DNA of 64,000 bases from Pontixanthobacter aestiaquae (GTDB lineage Bacteria > Pseudomonadota > Alphaproteobacteria > Sphingomonadales > Sphingomonadaceae), in NCBI RefSeq assembly GCF_009827455.1, contig NZ_WTYZ01000001.1, positions 1,497,001 to 1,561,000 on the forward strand. Direction: 5' to 3'. Numbering within the stretch: position 1 is the first letter of the stretch; every line of letters begins with the position of its first letter. Below are positions 52,166 to 60,022 of the stretch, piece after piece. The notes beneath the pieces are model-generated. The model was given only the letters and a program-made list of their open reading frames with translations, did no database searches and was not told the origin of the DNA. The position numbers and the translations under genes are program-made.

Positions 52166-53200
52166 ATGAACGAAATCACTATCCGCCGCCCTGACGATTG
52201 GCATCTCCACTTCCGTGACGGCGACATCATGCGCGGCGTTGTGCCGCACACGGCTCGCCAGTTTGCCCGCGCGATTGTCATGCCAAATCTGTCTCCACCC
52301 GTGACCGATGTGGCCGCAGCGACAGCCTATCGAGACCGGATTCTTGCGGCTGTCCCGGACGGTGTCGATTTTACACCGCTCATTACATGCTACCTGACCG
52401 ACGCGAGCGATCCGGATGAACTTGCACGCGGATATGAGTCCGGCGTTTTTACCGCCGCGAAACTTTATCCGGCGAATGCGACAACAAATTCCGCCCATGG
52501 TGTGAGCAACATTCTTGAACTTCGAAGCGTTCTTGAAAGAATGCAGGATATCGGGATGCTGTTGCTCATTCACGGCGAAGTGACCGACCATGACGTTGAC
52601 ATTTTCGACCGGGAAAAGGTCTTTATCGAGCGGACGATGCGGCAACTTGTGGCTGACTATCCGACACTCAAAATCGTGTTCGAGCATATCACGACCGCCG
52701 ATGCCGCGACTTTTGTTCGCGAGGCCGGTCCGAATGTTGCGGCGACGGTCACACCCCAGCATCTCCACATCAATCGCAATGCGATGCTGGTCGGCGGATT
52801 GCGGCCGCATGCCTATTGCTTGCCGGTCGCCAAACGCGAGACTCACCGGCTGGCGCTCCGCAAGGCAGTAACATCCGGATCGAAGAAGTTTTTCCTGGGT
52901 ACCGACAGTGCGCCGCACGCGCGGGAAGACAAGGAAAGTGCCTGTGGCTGCGCGGGTATTTTCAATGCGCCATACGCGCTGGAAAGCTATCTCGCCGTGT
53001 TCGAACAAGAGGGTGCGCTGGACAAATTTGAAGCCTTCGCTTCGGAGAACGGTCCGGATTTTTACGGCTTGCCGCGCAATGAAGGCACGGTGACATTACA
53101 AAGAACGGACAATGCGGTGCCCATGACGATTGACGCGAATGGCACCACAATTGTTCCCTTTCATGCCGGCGATACACTCGGCTGGAAATTGGTCGGTTAG
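52166..53200 (+). CDS. pyrC: Dihydroorotase, type II
   Basis: PyrC closes carbamoyl-aspartate to dihydroorotate in pyrimidine synthesis at a di-zinc site. From the ATG at 52166 it is 344 residues opening [20 protein letters not shown]; the HxH pair binds zinc. [19 protein letters not shown] has the carboxylated lysine, LLIHGEVTD and FEHITTADA supply further His ligands, and [20 protein letters not shown] the catalytic Asp. It matches the short, class II homodimeric enzyme. The frame is open upstream of 52166 but lacks family similarity there. Confidence 0.96.
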   Translation: MNEITIRRPDDWHLHFRDGDIMRGVVPHTARQFARAIVMPNLSPPVTDVAAATAYRDRILAAVPDGVDFTPLITCYLTDASDPDELARGYESGVFTAAKLYPANATTNSAHGVSNILELRSVLERMQDIGMLLLIHGEVTDHDVDIFDREKVFIERTMRQLVADYPTLKIVFEHITTADAATFVREAGPNVAATVTPQHLHINRNAMLVGGLRPHAYCLPVAKRETHRLALRKAVTSGSKKFFLGTDSAPHAREDKESACGCAGIFNAPYALESYLAVFEQEGALDKFEAFASENGPDFYGLPRNEGTVTLQRTDNAVPMTIDANGTTIVPFHAGDTLGWKLVG

Positions 53201-54099
53201 GTGGACGCCGCTTTCGGTCGGCGCGACCATAGATCCCAGAGGAAAATGGCTAGCGCGGACCAGATCAGCAGGAAACACCCCAGCTGTGCGGGTTTGAGAT
53301 CTTCCTTGAACACGAATAAGCCGAGCAGGAATACAATCGACGGGGCGAGAAACTGGATGAATCCGAGTGTCGAGTAGTCCATGCGCCTCGCCGCGACTGC
53401 AAATAGCAGCAGCGGCACAGCCGTGACCACGCCGCCGAGGACTATGTAGAAACTTAATAGCGGGTCGACGGTGAAGGCAGAGCCTTGCGGTAGGCCAGCG
53501 TAGTAGAGCGCGATCCCAGATGCTGGCAGCAGCAGCAGCGTTGACTCAATCGTTAAGCCCGGAAGTGAGCCGACAGCAACTTGTTTGCGGAGCAGACCAT
53601 AGGTGCCGAATGTCACAGCCAGAGTCATGCTGATCCATAGAGTCGTCAACGCGCCCATGGCGAGAATTGCGACACCGCAAGCGGCAAGCGCCACAGCGAT
53701 CCATTGGCGGGCAGAAAGCTTCTCGCCTAATATGGCCGTGCCCAAAACCACATTCAGCAAGGGGTTCATATAGTAACCGAGACTGGCGGCATAGACATTT
53801 CCGTTCTGGATCGCCCAGATATAAACCAGCCAATTGACGCCGATCAGTGTCGCACTTGCCATGAGGGTAAGCAGCACCTTGCGGTCGCGGATTGCCGTGA
53901 ACAGTTCCGAAAATTGTTTGCGAAGCGCCACAATCAGTAAGCACAGCGGTAGTGTCCAGATGATCCGCCAACCGACAAATTCGAACGGTGGGACGCTTTG
54001 AACCAGAATGAGATAGAGCGGCAGCAAACCCCAGATCGTGTAGGCGCCCAACGCGGCAGGTAGGCCCGAAGGCGACTGGGTTTGATCCTTGTCGGTCAT
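53197..54099 (-). CDS. rarD: EamA family transporter RarD-like
   Basis: A 300-residue inner-membrane protein of ten helices in the DMT superfamily, RarD subgroup. [40 protein letters not shown] with [20 protein letters not shown], and [20 protein letters not shown] are typical RarD segments. The substrate is unknown. Its stop interlocks with the pyrC stop in four bases, so no terminator lies between. Confidence 0.93.
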   Translation of the reverse strand: MTDKDQTQSPSGLPAALGAYTIWGLLPLYLILVQSVPPFEFVGWRIIWTLPLCLLIVALRKQFSELFTAIRDRKVLLTLMASATLIGVNWLVYIWAIQNGNVYAASLGYYMNPLLNVVLGTAILGEKLSARQWIAVALAACGVAILAMGALTTLWISMTLAVTFGTYGLLRKQVAVGSLPGLTIESTLLLLPASGIALYYAGLPQGSAFTVDPLLSFYIVLGGVVTAVPLLLFAVAARRMDYSTLGFIQFLAPSIVFLLGLFVFKEDLKPAQLGCFLLIWSALAIFLWDLWSRRPKAAST

Positions 54100-54204
54100 T
54101 TGCGGCCCTTAGGCTTCGCCAAATATCCCCGCAAGCATCGTTTCATCGGTCAAAATTGTTCGCTTCGTCGTCAAAATCCAATCCTGACATCCGTGTTGCA
54201 GTTC

Positions 54205-54232
54205 GTTCATAAAAGTCGAACTATTTATGAAC
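54205..54232. promoter_or_regulatory. Inverted repeat with embedded GAAC-N7-GAAC direct repeat
   Basis: gttcataaa and tttatgaac form perfect 9-base arms around a 10-base spacer. Within the right half, GAAC-tatttat-GAAC fits the alphaproteobacterial LexA box (GTTC-N7-GTTC read on the other strand). It lies about 59 bases upstream of the glycine-zipper gene, over a possible promoter (TTGCAG, 17 bases, AACTAT). Either a LexA site or another operator is possible. Confidence 0.45.
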
Positions 54233-54290
54233 TCACCGGACGAATCGACTTCCTCCCTTCGCCCGTCAAACATCAGTGAAGGAATGAATT

Positions 54291-54755
54291 ATGACCCTGA
54301 AAACAGCTAAAACCGCCGCAATCGCCTTGGCCGTCCCATGCTTGGCTTTTGCAACGCCTGGATCGGCGGCCTCTGTGCCGACGCTTGCTGCGCCGAGCGC
54401 TTCGCATACCCAATTCGTGACATTCCAAAGTGAGACTGTCGCCGAACATCATCGCGGGCGCGATCATCGTTACAAGCGCGGTCGTGGCCATTACCGTGAC
54501 CAGTATCGCGGAGATTACGGCTATCAGGGCCAACCCGTCTATCGCGACACCCGTATCTGGCGTGGCCGCGACGGGCGCTATTACTGCCGCAAAGAAAATG
54601 GCACGACCGGCCTGCTTATCGGTGCCGCAGTTGGCGGCCTGATCGGTAATGAAGTTGCGGGGCGCGGTGACCGCACATTGGGTGCGATCCTTGGCGCGGC
54701 TGGGGGCGCGATTCTTGGTCGCGCAATCGACCGCAGCAATTCGCGCTGCCGTTAA
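54291..54755 (+). CDS. Glycine-zipper 2TM domain envelope protein
   Basis: A 154-residue exported protein. The signal peptide is TAKTAAIALAVPCLAFATPG with cleavage near SAAS. The middle is rich in His, Arg and Tyr (HHRGRDHRYKRGRGHYRDQY). The C-terminus has the glycine-zipper pair GLLIGAAVGGLIGNEVAG and TLGAILGAAGGAILGRAID, as in 17-kDa surface antigens, which sit in the outer membrane. Function is probably envelope stability. A canonical lipobox is absent. It starts after GAAGGAATGAATT, a good ribosome-binding site. Confidence 0.88.
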   Translation: MTLKTAKTAAIALAVPCLAFATPGSAASVPTLAAPSASHTQFVTFQSETVAEHHRGRDHRYKRGRGHYRDQYRGDYGYQGQPVYRDTRIWRGRDGRYYCRKENGTTGLLIGAAVGGLIGNEVAGRGDRTLGAILGAAGGAILGRAIDRSNSRCR

Positions 54756-54999
54756 TCCAAATTCCTAGCTTCAGCTGCCCCCACCGGCAGCTGCGGCGCG
54801 GTTCCAATGAGCCGTGAAGGGCGTCTGATCGCATTCACCGATGGTCAGGCGCCCAATTATTGTGGGTAATCATCACATCAAGAGTTTCCCTAAAAGGGAC
54901 ACTTGAAAATTTAACCCTGTTATACAGTATTTCGTTAACTCTGATCGCAGAGAGCGGGTGGCATGGTTTTACCCCTCCACCTGACTGCGGAGTATCGCA
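54756..54999. other. Intergenic region before the lipoprotein gene
   Basis: The region holds a hairpin, cagctgcc / ggcagctg with a 6-base loop (54772-54793), just after the glycine-zipper gene, which may help end that transcript although no T-run follows. From about 54890 on it is A/T-rich, consistent with a promoter for the gene at 55000. No reading frame is supported. Confidence 0.4.
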
Positions 55000-55716
55000 A
55001 TGCAAAATCGCTTTCTTCTGACTACTGCTCACCTGCCGCTTCTGGCACTTGCCGCGTGCGGCGATAGCCCTGCTGATGGAGAGAGCGGTGCAGCTGATCC
55101 GGCGACCGAACAGGCGCTCAATGAACAGATTATGGTCGATCCCGATTTGGCCAATCAGAACGAGGCCAACGCTGCCCTCACGGGCGGAACAGACCAGTCG
55201 ATCCCGCCAGAGAACATGACACCTGAAGCCATTCAGGCCGCGCGCGACGCGGCATTTGCGCTGGTGGGCGGCAGCGACGGGCTGACCGAACTTCCGGCAC
55301 CCACGCAGTATAGCTATCCCATTCCTGAAACTGCTACTTTGACCGCAGCCTCTAAAGCAGCGATCACGGCGGACGGCACCAAATGCGCTGAAAATGTCAC
55401 ATATTCAGCATCTTGGGCGGCTAAGCTACCAGCGATTTTCCCGGTTTACCCACGTGGTGCGACTAAGGATGCAGCGGGCACCGATCAAGGTGATTGTGCA
55501 CTGCGTGCGATTACCTTCCTGACACCTGTTCCGCTGGAGGAGGTGCTGACCTTTTATTACAGCCGGGCCAAAACCGCTGGCTACACCACCGAATATGCGG
55601 TCGCCGATCAGGATACAATTGTCAGCGGCGTAAAGGGCGGCGCGTCCTATGTTGTGTATGGGCGCCGTTTATCGTCAGGCCTGACCGAAATCGACCTGAT
55701 CACCAACGGACTTTAA
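55000..55716 (+). CDS. Lipoprotein of unknown function
   Basis: A 238-residue protein with a lipoprotein signal (LLTTAHLPLLALAACGDS; LAAC lipobox). After an acidic low-complexity linker, the outer domain (about 90-238) contains ITADGTKCAENVTYSASWAA, VYPRGATKDAAGTDQGDCAL, VPLEEVLTFYYSRAKTAGYT and VVYGRRLSSGLTEIDLITNG, which look like alternating strands and helices of a small compact domain with two cysteines. No named family comes to mind. It converges with the astD-type gene. Confidence 0.78.
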   Translation: MQNRFLLTTAHLPLLALAACGDSPADGESGAADPATEQALNEQIMVDPDLANQNEANAALTGGTDQSIPPENMTPEAIQAARDAAFALVGGSDGLTELPAPTQYSYPIPETATLTAASKAAITADGTKCAENVTYSASWAAKLPAIFPVYPRGATKDAAGTDQGDCALRAITFLTPVPLEEVLTFYYSRAKTAGYTTEYAVADQDTIVSGVKGGASYVVYGRRLSSGLTEIDLITNGL

Positions 55717-55726
55717 CCCCGACCCG

Positions 55727-57142
55727 TTAGTCTTGGCTGAGCCCGACGCCAATGGTCGCGCGTGGCTGATCCATTTCGGTGCTGGCCACGGGGTAGGCGC
55801 AATAATCTGCTGCGTAATAAGCGGCAGGACGGTGGTTGCCTGAAAGGCCCAGTCCACCAAACGGAGCGTTAGACGACGCACCATTGGTTGGCCGGTTCCA
55901 ATTGACAATACCGGCGCGAACATTGGCCCAGAACCTGTTGTAATCCTGTGGACTTCCGCCAATCAGCGATGCGGACAGACCGAAGCGCGTGCGGTTCGCT
56001 TCGGCTATTGCGGAATCGAAATCCTTGACTTTGATGACCTGTAGCAGCGGGCCAAATAGCTCGACATCGGGGCGGTCCGGCATGTCGGTTGTGTCGATGA
56101 TCGCGGGTGAGAGGAATGGCAGATTGTCATCCGGCCTGCGCATATGGCGGATAGCTTTACCGCCATTGGACAGGAAATAGAGAAAACTTTCGACCAATTG
56201 TTCGGCAGCGGCATTATCGATCACTGGCCCCATGAACGGTGCCGGCTCGGCGAATGGCTCTCCGACAATCACCCGGCTGACCAGATTTTTTACCTCATCG
56301 ATAATCGAATCATACATGCTCTCGGTTACGATAAGACGGCGCGCGGCGGTGCAGCGCTGCCCGGCCGAGGTGAAAGCCGATTGCACGATCAATGTCGCGG
56401 CGTCGGTCACTTTAGGAGTATCGATTACGACAATCGGATTGTTGCCGCCCATTTCGAGCGCTACGATCTTACCCGGATTGTTGGCCAGCTTTTTATTAAT
56501 GGCGATTCCTGCTTGCGCGGATCCGGTAAATAGCACTCCGTCGATGCCATTATGCGAAACCAGCGCTTTACCTTCTTCCGGGCCGCCGACGAAGAACTGA
56601 GCAACTGCCGCCGAAATGCCTGCCTTGTTGAAACATTCCATCAACAATTGGCCGACCGCTGGGGTTTTCTCGCTCGGCTTGAAAATAACCACATTGCCGG
56701 CAATCAATGCTGGGATAATATGTCCGTTGGGCAAATGGGCCGGGAAATTATAGGGCCCCAAGACAACCATAACGCCGTGCGGTTTGTGCCGGACCGCGGC
56801 GTTTCCCTGAAGCGCGCTGTTCAGCTTTTTCTGTCCGGTACGCTCTGCATAGGCAGTGACGGAAATATCCACCTTGTTAATAACCGCTTCGACTTCAGTA
56901 TGGGCTTCCCACAGCGGTTTGCCCGTCTCTTTGGAAATCAGCTGGGCCATTTTGTCCGAAACTTTGCGCACTTCATTGGCGAATCGGCGACACGCCTCGA
57001 TCCGGTATGCAAGCGGTTGAGCGGCCCAGGCAGGCCATGCACGGCGCGCACGATCAACCGCCTCATCCACATCATCGACTTTGCCGCGCCATAATTCCTC
57101 ACCGGTCGCAGGTTGGAAGGATATGATCTCTGTTTGGGACAC
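55727..57142 (-). CDS. astD: Succinylglutamate semialdehyde dehydrogenase-type aldehyde dehydrogenase
   Basis: A 471-residue NAD-dependent aldehyde dehydrogenase that best fits AstD, the fourth enzyme of the arginine succinyltransferase pathway. The N-terminal FQPATGEELWRGKVDDVDEA and HKPHGVMVVLGPYNFPAHLP, catalytic Glu in LEMGGNNPIVV and Cys in SAGQRCTAARRLI all match. No other ast genes (astA, B, C, E) are nearby, so it may be an orphan copy or serve another aldehyde. Confidence 0.87.
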   Translation of the reverse strand: MSQTEIISFQPATGEELWRGKVDDVDEAVDRARRAWPAWAAQPLAYRIEACRRFANEVRKVSDKMAQLISKETGKPLWEAHTEVEAVINKVDISVTAYAERTGQKKLNSALQGNAAVRHKPHGVMVVLGPYNFPAHLPNGHIIPALIAGNVVIFKPSEKTPAVGQLLMECFNKAGISAAVAQFFVGGPEEGKALVSHNGIDGVLFTGSAQAGIAINKKLANNPGKIVALEMGGNNPIVVIDTPKVTDAATLIVQSAFTSAGQRCTAARRLIVTESMYDSIIDEVKNLVSRVIVGEPFAEPAPFMGPVIDNAAAEQLVESFLYFLSNGGKAIRHMRRPDDNLPFLSPAIIDTTDMPDRPDVELFGPLLQVIKVKDFDSAIAEANRTRFGLSASLIGGSPQDYNRFWANVRAGIVNWNRPTNGASSNAPFGGLGLSGNHRPAAYYAADYCAYPVASTEMDQPRATIGVGLSQD

Positions 57143-57454
57143 GCCGTAAAACTTTCTCTTTTTGGTTTGAGGTTTTAGCTCAAATCCCTATGGTTAAGCC
57201 ATGTTAAGGGTTGGGGGCTTGTAGTCCGAGTCGCTCCAAGGTCAATTTAATGGCCGCTGGTTAGCGATTGATGGACAAAAAACCAAATCCGAAAACAGGT
57301 GGCTGCAAAGCCATCGATGGGGGCAATAATCGATTGGCTGGCGCTTTCGCCTGACCGATCTCCCCCCTCTGGGTCGCACAGAAATTAACGCCAGGATTGG
57401 TCCCGGCGCGACGAGTTCGGGCGTTTGCCTGATAAACAAAGAGGGTAGTAGATT
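57143..57454. other. 312-base divergent region before the adhesin gene
   Basis: No coding frame is supported here. The part from about 57265 to 57360 holds gaaaacaggtggctgcaaag then ccatcgatgg and a hairpin ggcg-cttt-cgcc. The string tgcaaagcc near a GAAA loop is reminiscent of the core of cyclic-di-GMP class I riboswitches, though the match is partial. A good Shine-Dalgarno-like aaagaggg precedes the ATG at 57455. Control of the adhesin probably lies in this region. Confidence 0.4.
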
Positions 57455-59458
57455 ATGCGTTACAAGATCAACAAATTGGCAGGCTTTGCCGCGACCGCTT
57501 CTGCGGCTGCGCTCGCTATGGGTGTGTTTACCGCGACACCTGTTGCGGCTGAAGAGTGCCTTCTCGACAGCGACCAAAACGGCGTACCGAGCGCCGGTGA
57601 CACCGATGGCGGCGCGTTTTCGAACCCCGTTTTTGTAAACTCGCTTGCCTGCGGCACTGGCGCATCGGCGAGTAGCCCGAACGCCACCGCAGTTGGCGGC
57701 GGATCGCAAGCAAGCGGCGCCAACTCTACAGCAGTTGGCCGCAATTCACTGGCAAGCAACGCAAACACCGTTGCTGTTGGTACAAACTCAATCGCGAGTG
57801 GCGCAGCTTCGACTGCCTTGGGCTATCTTGCCCTTGCAGGCGCGAGCGGAGCGACTGCAGTTGGTAACGATTCGCAGGCATCTGGCCAGATTTCAACCGC
57901 TCTTGGTCGTCTCGCAACGGCGAATGGTGGTCGTTCTACGGCATTGGGCGCTCAGGCAGTTGCGCAGGCTGACCGCTCTACTGCTGTTGGTGTGGGCTCG
58001 CTTGCTTCCGGCGTAGAGTCGATTGCTTCGGGTGTTGATTCGACTGCATCTGGCGTCGGTTCTGCAGCTTACGGTAACCTTGCTTCGGCAACTGGTAACA
58101 CCAGCGTCGCTGTTGGTGATAGCGCATCGGCTTCTGGCGATGATGGCGTGGCAATTGGTGAAAGCGCCGATTCCTCGGGCCTGAACTCGGTATCGGTCGG
58201 TGCGGAAAGTTCGGCAACAATGCCTGGTACTTCAGCATTCGGTTGGCAAGCCATGGCAACCGGTGTTCGCGCAACTGCTTTGGGTCATCTGGCGATGGCG
58301 AGTGGAGTCCGTTCCGTTGCTGTTGGTGAAGCGGCTATTTCCACCAATGTGGGTTCGGTTGCTATTGGTAACCAATCGCTGGCGAGTGGAGACTCGGGTG
58401 TTGCTCTTGGTAACGCCGCGGTGTCGACCGGCGAGCAAGCGATTGCCATCGGTAACCAGACCGTCGCGAGTGGCAATCAAGCGGTAACGATTGGTTTGAA
58501 CTCATCGGCTACTGGCGATCAGTCGACGGCATTGGGTTTCGGTGCGACCTCTGCGTTCGCTGGATCGACTGCTCTGGGTTGGAATGCGATGACAACTCGT
58601 GCCAACCAAATCGTCCTGGGCGGCATGGGTAGCTCGGTCACCGTCGGTGATATTGCTGCAAGTACTGCTGCACAGACTGGTACAATCTTCCTCGCGACTA
58701 CGGATGCCAGCGGCACTCTTGGTCAAGGTGTCGATGTGACGACACTGGCAACCAACGCGGCGCTAGCGGCGACCAATGCTAACGTAGCGACCAACACTGG
58801 CAATATTGCAACCAACACTGCTGGTGTTGCGACTAACGCTGGTAACATCGCGGCCAACACTACGGCGATTGGTACAAACGCAACAAACATCGCTGCCAAC
58901 ACCACCGCAATTGGTACAAACGCCACAAACATTGCCGGTAACACCGCAGCAATCACGGCAACCAACGCCAACGTTACTGCAAATACAACGGCAATTGGTG
59001 TGAACGCCGCGGCAATTACGGCTGCCAACACTGGTCTGGCGACAACCAATGCAAACGTGGCGGCTAACACCACAGCAATTGGTACCAACTCGACTAACAT
59101 CGCGGCTAACACCACGGCGATTGGCACGAACTCGACCAACATCGCTGCCCTGCAGACTTTGACTGCAACGCAGACGTCGCAGATCAATACGTTGTTCGGC
59201 ACAACTGCGGCCAACACAGCGGCGATTGATCGGGCTAACGAAGGTGTCGCAATGGCGCTGGCGATGGAATCGCCAATGCTTCCAGGTGACACGAACTTCG
59301 CTCTCTCGGGCGGCGTTGGTTACTTCGAGAACCAGGGTGCTGGTACAATCGGCATGACCGCTCGTATCGGTGAAAACGCAGCGTTCTCGGCTGGTGTCGG
59401 TGTCGGTTTCGATAGCGGTGAAGTCGGTGCACGCGGTGGCTTCCAAGTCGCCTGGTAA
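57455..59458 (+). CDS. Trimeric autotransporter adhesin (YadA-like)
   Basis: A 667-residue outer-membrane adhesin. It has a signal peptide (AATASAAALAMGVFTATPVA), then a head of 14-residue YadA/Hep_Hag repeats (about 65-395; e.g. STAVGRNSLASNANTVAVGT), a neck near TIFLATTDASGTLGQG, a stalk of Asn/Thr/Ala heptad-like repeats (about 430-580; TTAIGTN units), and a C-terminal YadA anchor (about 598-667) ending in Trp, as Bam-recognised barrels do (IDRANEGVAMALAMESPMLP and GVGFDSGEVGARGGFQVAW). It should form a trimer on the surface for attachment or biofilm. The downstream gene may be an accessory factor. Confidence 0.93.
   Translation: MRYKINKLAGFAATASAAALAMGVFTATPVAAEECLLDSDQNGVPSAGDTDGGAFSNPVFVNSLACGTGASASSPNATAVGGGSQASGANSTAVGRNSLASNANTVAVGTNSIASGAASTALGYLALAGASGATAVGNDSQASGQISTALGRLATANGGRSTALGAQAVAQADRSTAVGVGSLASGVESIASGVDSTASGVGSAAYGNLASATGNTSVAVGDSASASGDDGVAIGESADSSGLNSVSVGAESSATMPGTSAFGWQAMATGVRATALGHLAMASGVRSVAVGEAAISTNVGSVAIGNQSLASGDSGVALGNAAVSTGEQAIAIGNQTVASGNQAVTIGLNSSATGDQSTALGFGATSAFAGSTALGWNAMTTRANQIVLGGMGSSVTVGDIAASTAAQTGTIFLATTDASGTLGQGVDVTTLATNAALAATNANVATNTGNIATNTAGVATNAGNIAANTTAIGTNATNIAANTTAIGTNATNIAGNTAAITATNANVTANTTAIGVNAAAITAANTGLATTNANVAANTTAIGTNSTNIAANTTAIGTNSTNIAALQTLTATQTSQINTLFGTTAANTAAIDRANEGVAMALAMESPMLPGDTNFALSGGVGYFENQGAGTIGMTARIGENAAFSAGVGVGFDSGEVGARGGFQVAW
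57655..58610 (+). repeat. Tandem YadA head repeats (coding)
   Basis: About 23 degenerate 42-base units encode the 14-residue head repeats A-x-G-x-x-(S/A)-x-A-x-G-x-x-S-x of the adhesin. They are diverged in sequence, so slippage is limited, and they are in frame throughout. Confidence 0.8.
58741..59160 (+). repeat. Tandem stalk repeats (coding)
   Basis: In-frame repeats encode the coiled-coil stalk with alternating NIAANTTAIGTNATN-like units; four TTAIGTN and one TTAIGVN copy are visible. The nucleotide copies are close to identical in places (aacaccacggcgattggcac and variants), so unequal crossing over could change stalk length. Confidence 0.85.
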
Positions 59459-59470
59459 ACCGCTACACAT

Positions 59471-59490
59471 GTGATCATGATGATGATCAC
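59471..59490. repeat. Short palindrome between the adhesin and the next gene
   Basis: gtgatcat and atgatcac form perfect 8-base arms around gatg. It lies 12 bases after the adhesin stop and just before the terminator hairpin, and contains three ATG codons in a row that could start the downstream gene. Confidence 0.6.
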
Positions 59491-60022
59491 AAAGACAAAA
59501 AAGATGCCGGGGCGTTTTGCTCCGGCATTTTTTGTATCCGCTGCATTGGTGGCAACGCTCAGCCCCACGCAGGCACTCGCGCAGGCGCAGCCCCAACAAG
59601 TTGTACCCACCGTGCAACCGCCGCCATCGGTCCGCCCGACACCAAGCCAGTTGGAGCTGTCAAAGATGATCTGGTCGACAATCGCGGCGGTCGATCATGC
59701 CAACCGTTCGGGCAATTATTCGGTACTGCGCGATATTTCCTCGCAAGGATTCCAGATACAGAACAACGCCGCGCGGCTGGCTGAGATCTTTGCCGGTATC
59801 CGCAATTCACAGATCGATCTATCGAACGCGTTTCTGGTCCCGCCAACTTACACCCGCGCGCCCGAGGTTATTCAGGACGGTGTATTTCGGGTGCAGGGCA
59901 TTTTCCAATTGCGCCCGATTGCGATCGGCTTCGATATGTATTTCCAGTGGGAACAGGGCAAATGGAAGCTGGCAGGCATTGATATCCAGCCCGCGCAGAT
60001 GGTCGAACGCGCACCGGGCTAA
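59477..60022 (+). CDS. Small exported protein downstream of the adhesin, NTF2-like candidate
   Basis: A protein of about 181 residues from the ATG run at 59477-59485, or 172 from the ATG at 59504. It has a signal peptide (GRFAPAFFVSAALVATLSPT, cleavage after ALAQ), a Pro/Gln linker, then a compact domain (IWSTIAAVDHANRSGNYSVL; ARLAEIFAGIRNSQIDLSNA; IGFDMYFQWEQGKWKLAGID) with helix-then-sheet order resembling NTF2/SnoaL folds. I recall related proteins as conserved unknowns in alphaproteobacteria. Neither start has a clear Shine-Dalgarno site, and the 5' end lies within a terminator hairpin. It may serve the adhesin, but its gene could have another promoter. Confidence 0.78.
   Translation: MMMITKTKKMPGRFAPAFFVSAALVATLSPTQALAQAQPQQVVPTVQPPPSVRPTPSQLELSKMIWSTIAAVDHANRSGNYSVLRDISSQGFQIQNNAARLAEIFAGIRNSQIDLSNAFLVPPTYTRAPEVIQDGVFRVQGIFQLRPIAIGFDMYFQWEQGKWKLAGIDIQPAQMVERAPG
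59499..59533 (+). terminator. Strong rho-independent terminator of the adhesin gene, inside the next gene's start
   Basis: aaaagatgccggggc (59499-59513) pairs with gctccggcatttttt (59519-59533) around a gtttt loop; the core atgccgg/ccggcat is perfect and the T-run is long. It lies 40 bases after the adhesin stop. The ATG at 59504 is inside the stem, and the hairpin encodes part of the next gene's signal peptide, so coding and termination overlap. Confidence 0.85.

Noticed and set aside
54917..54927. CTGT-TAT-ACAG resembling an E. coli-type LexA box
   Set aside because: The spacing is three bases instead of eight, and alphaproteobacterial LexA uses a different GTTC-N7-GTTC site.
57655..59160. 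Regular repeats that could suggest a CRISPR array
   Set aside because: The units are diverged, in frame, and encode YadA head and stalk repeats; there are no identical repeats with unique spacers.
58723..59292. Minus-strand frame of 189 codons, Val/Ala-rich and membrane-like, across the adhesin stalk
   Set aside because: It is the complement of the stalk repeats; regular repeats keep the opposite frame open and give false hydrophobicity.
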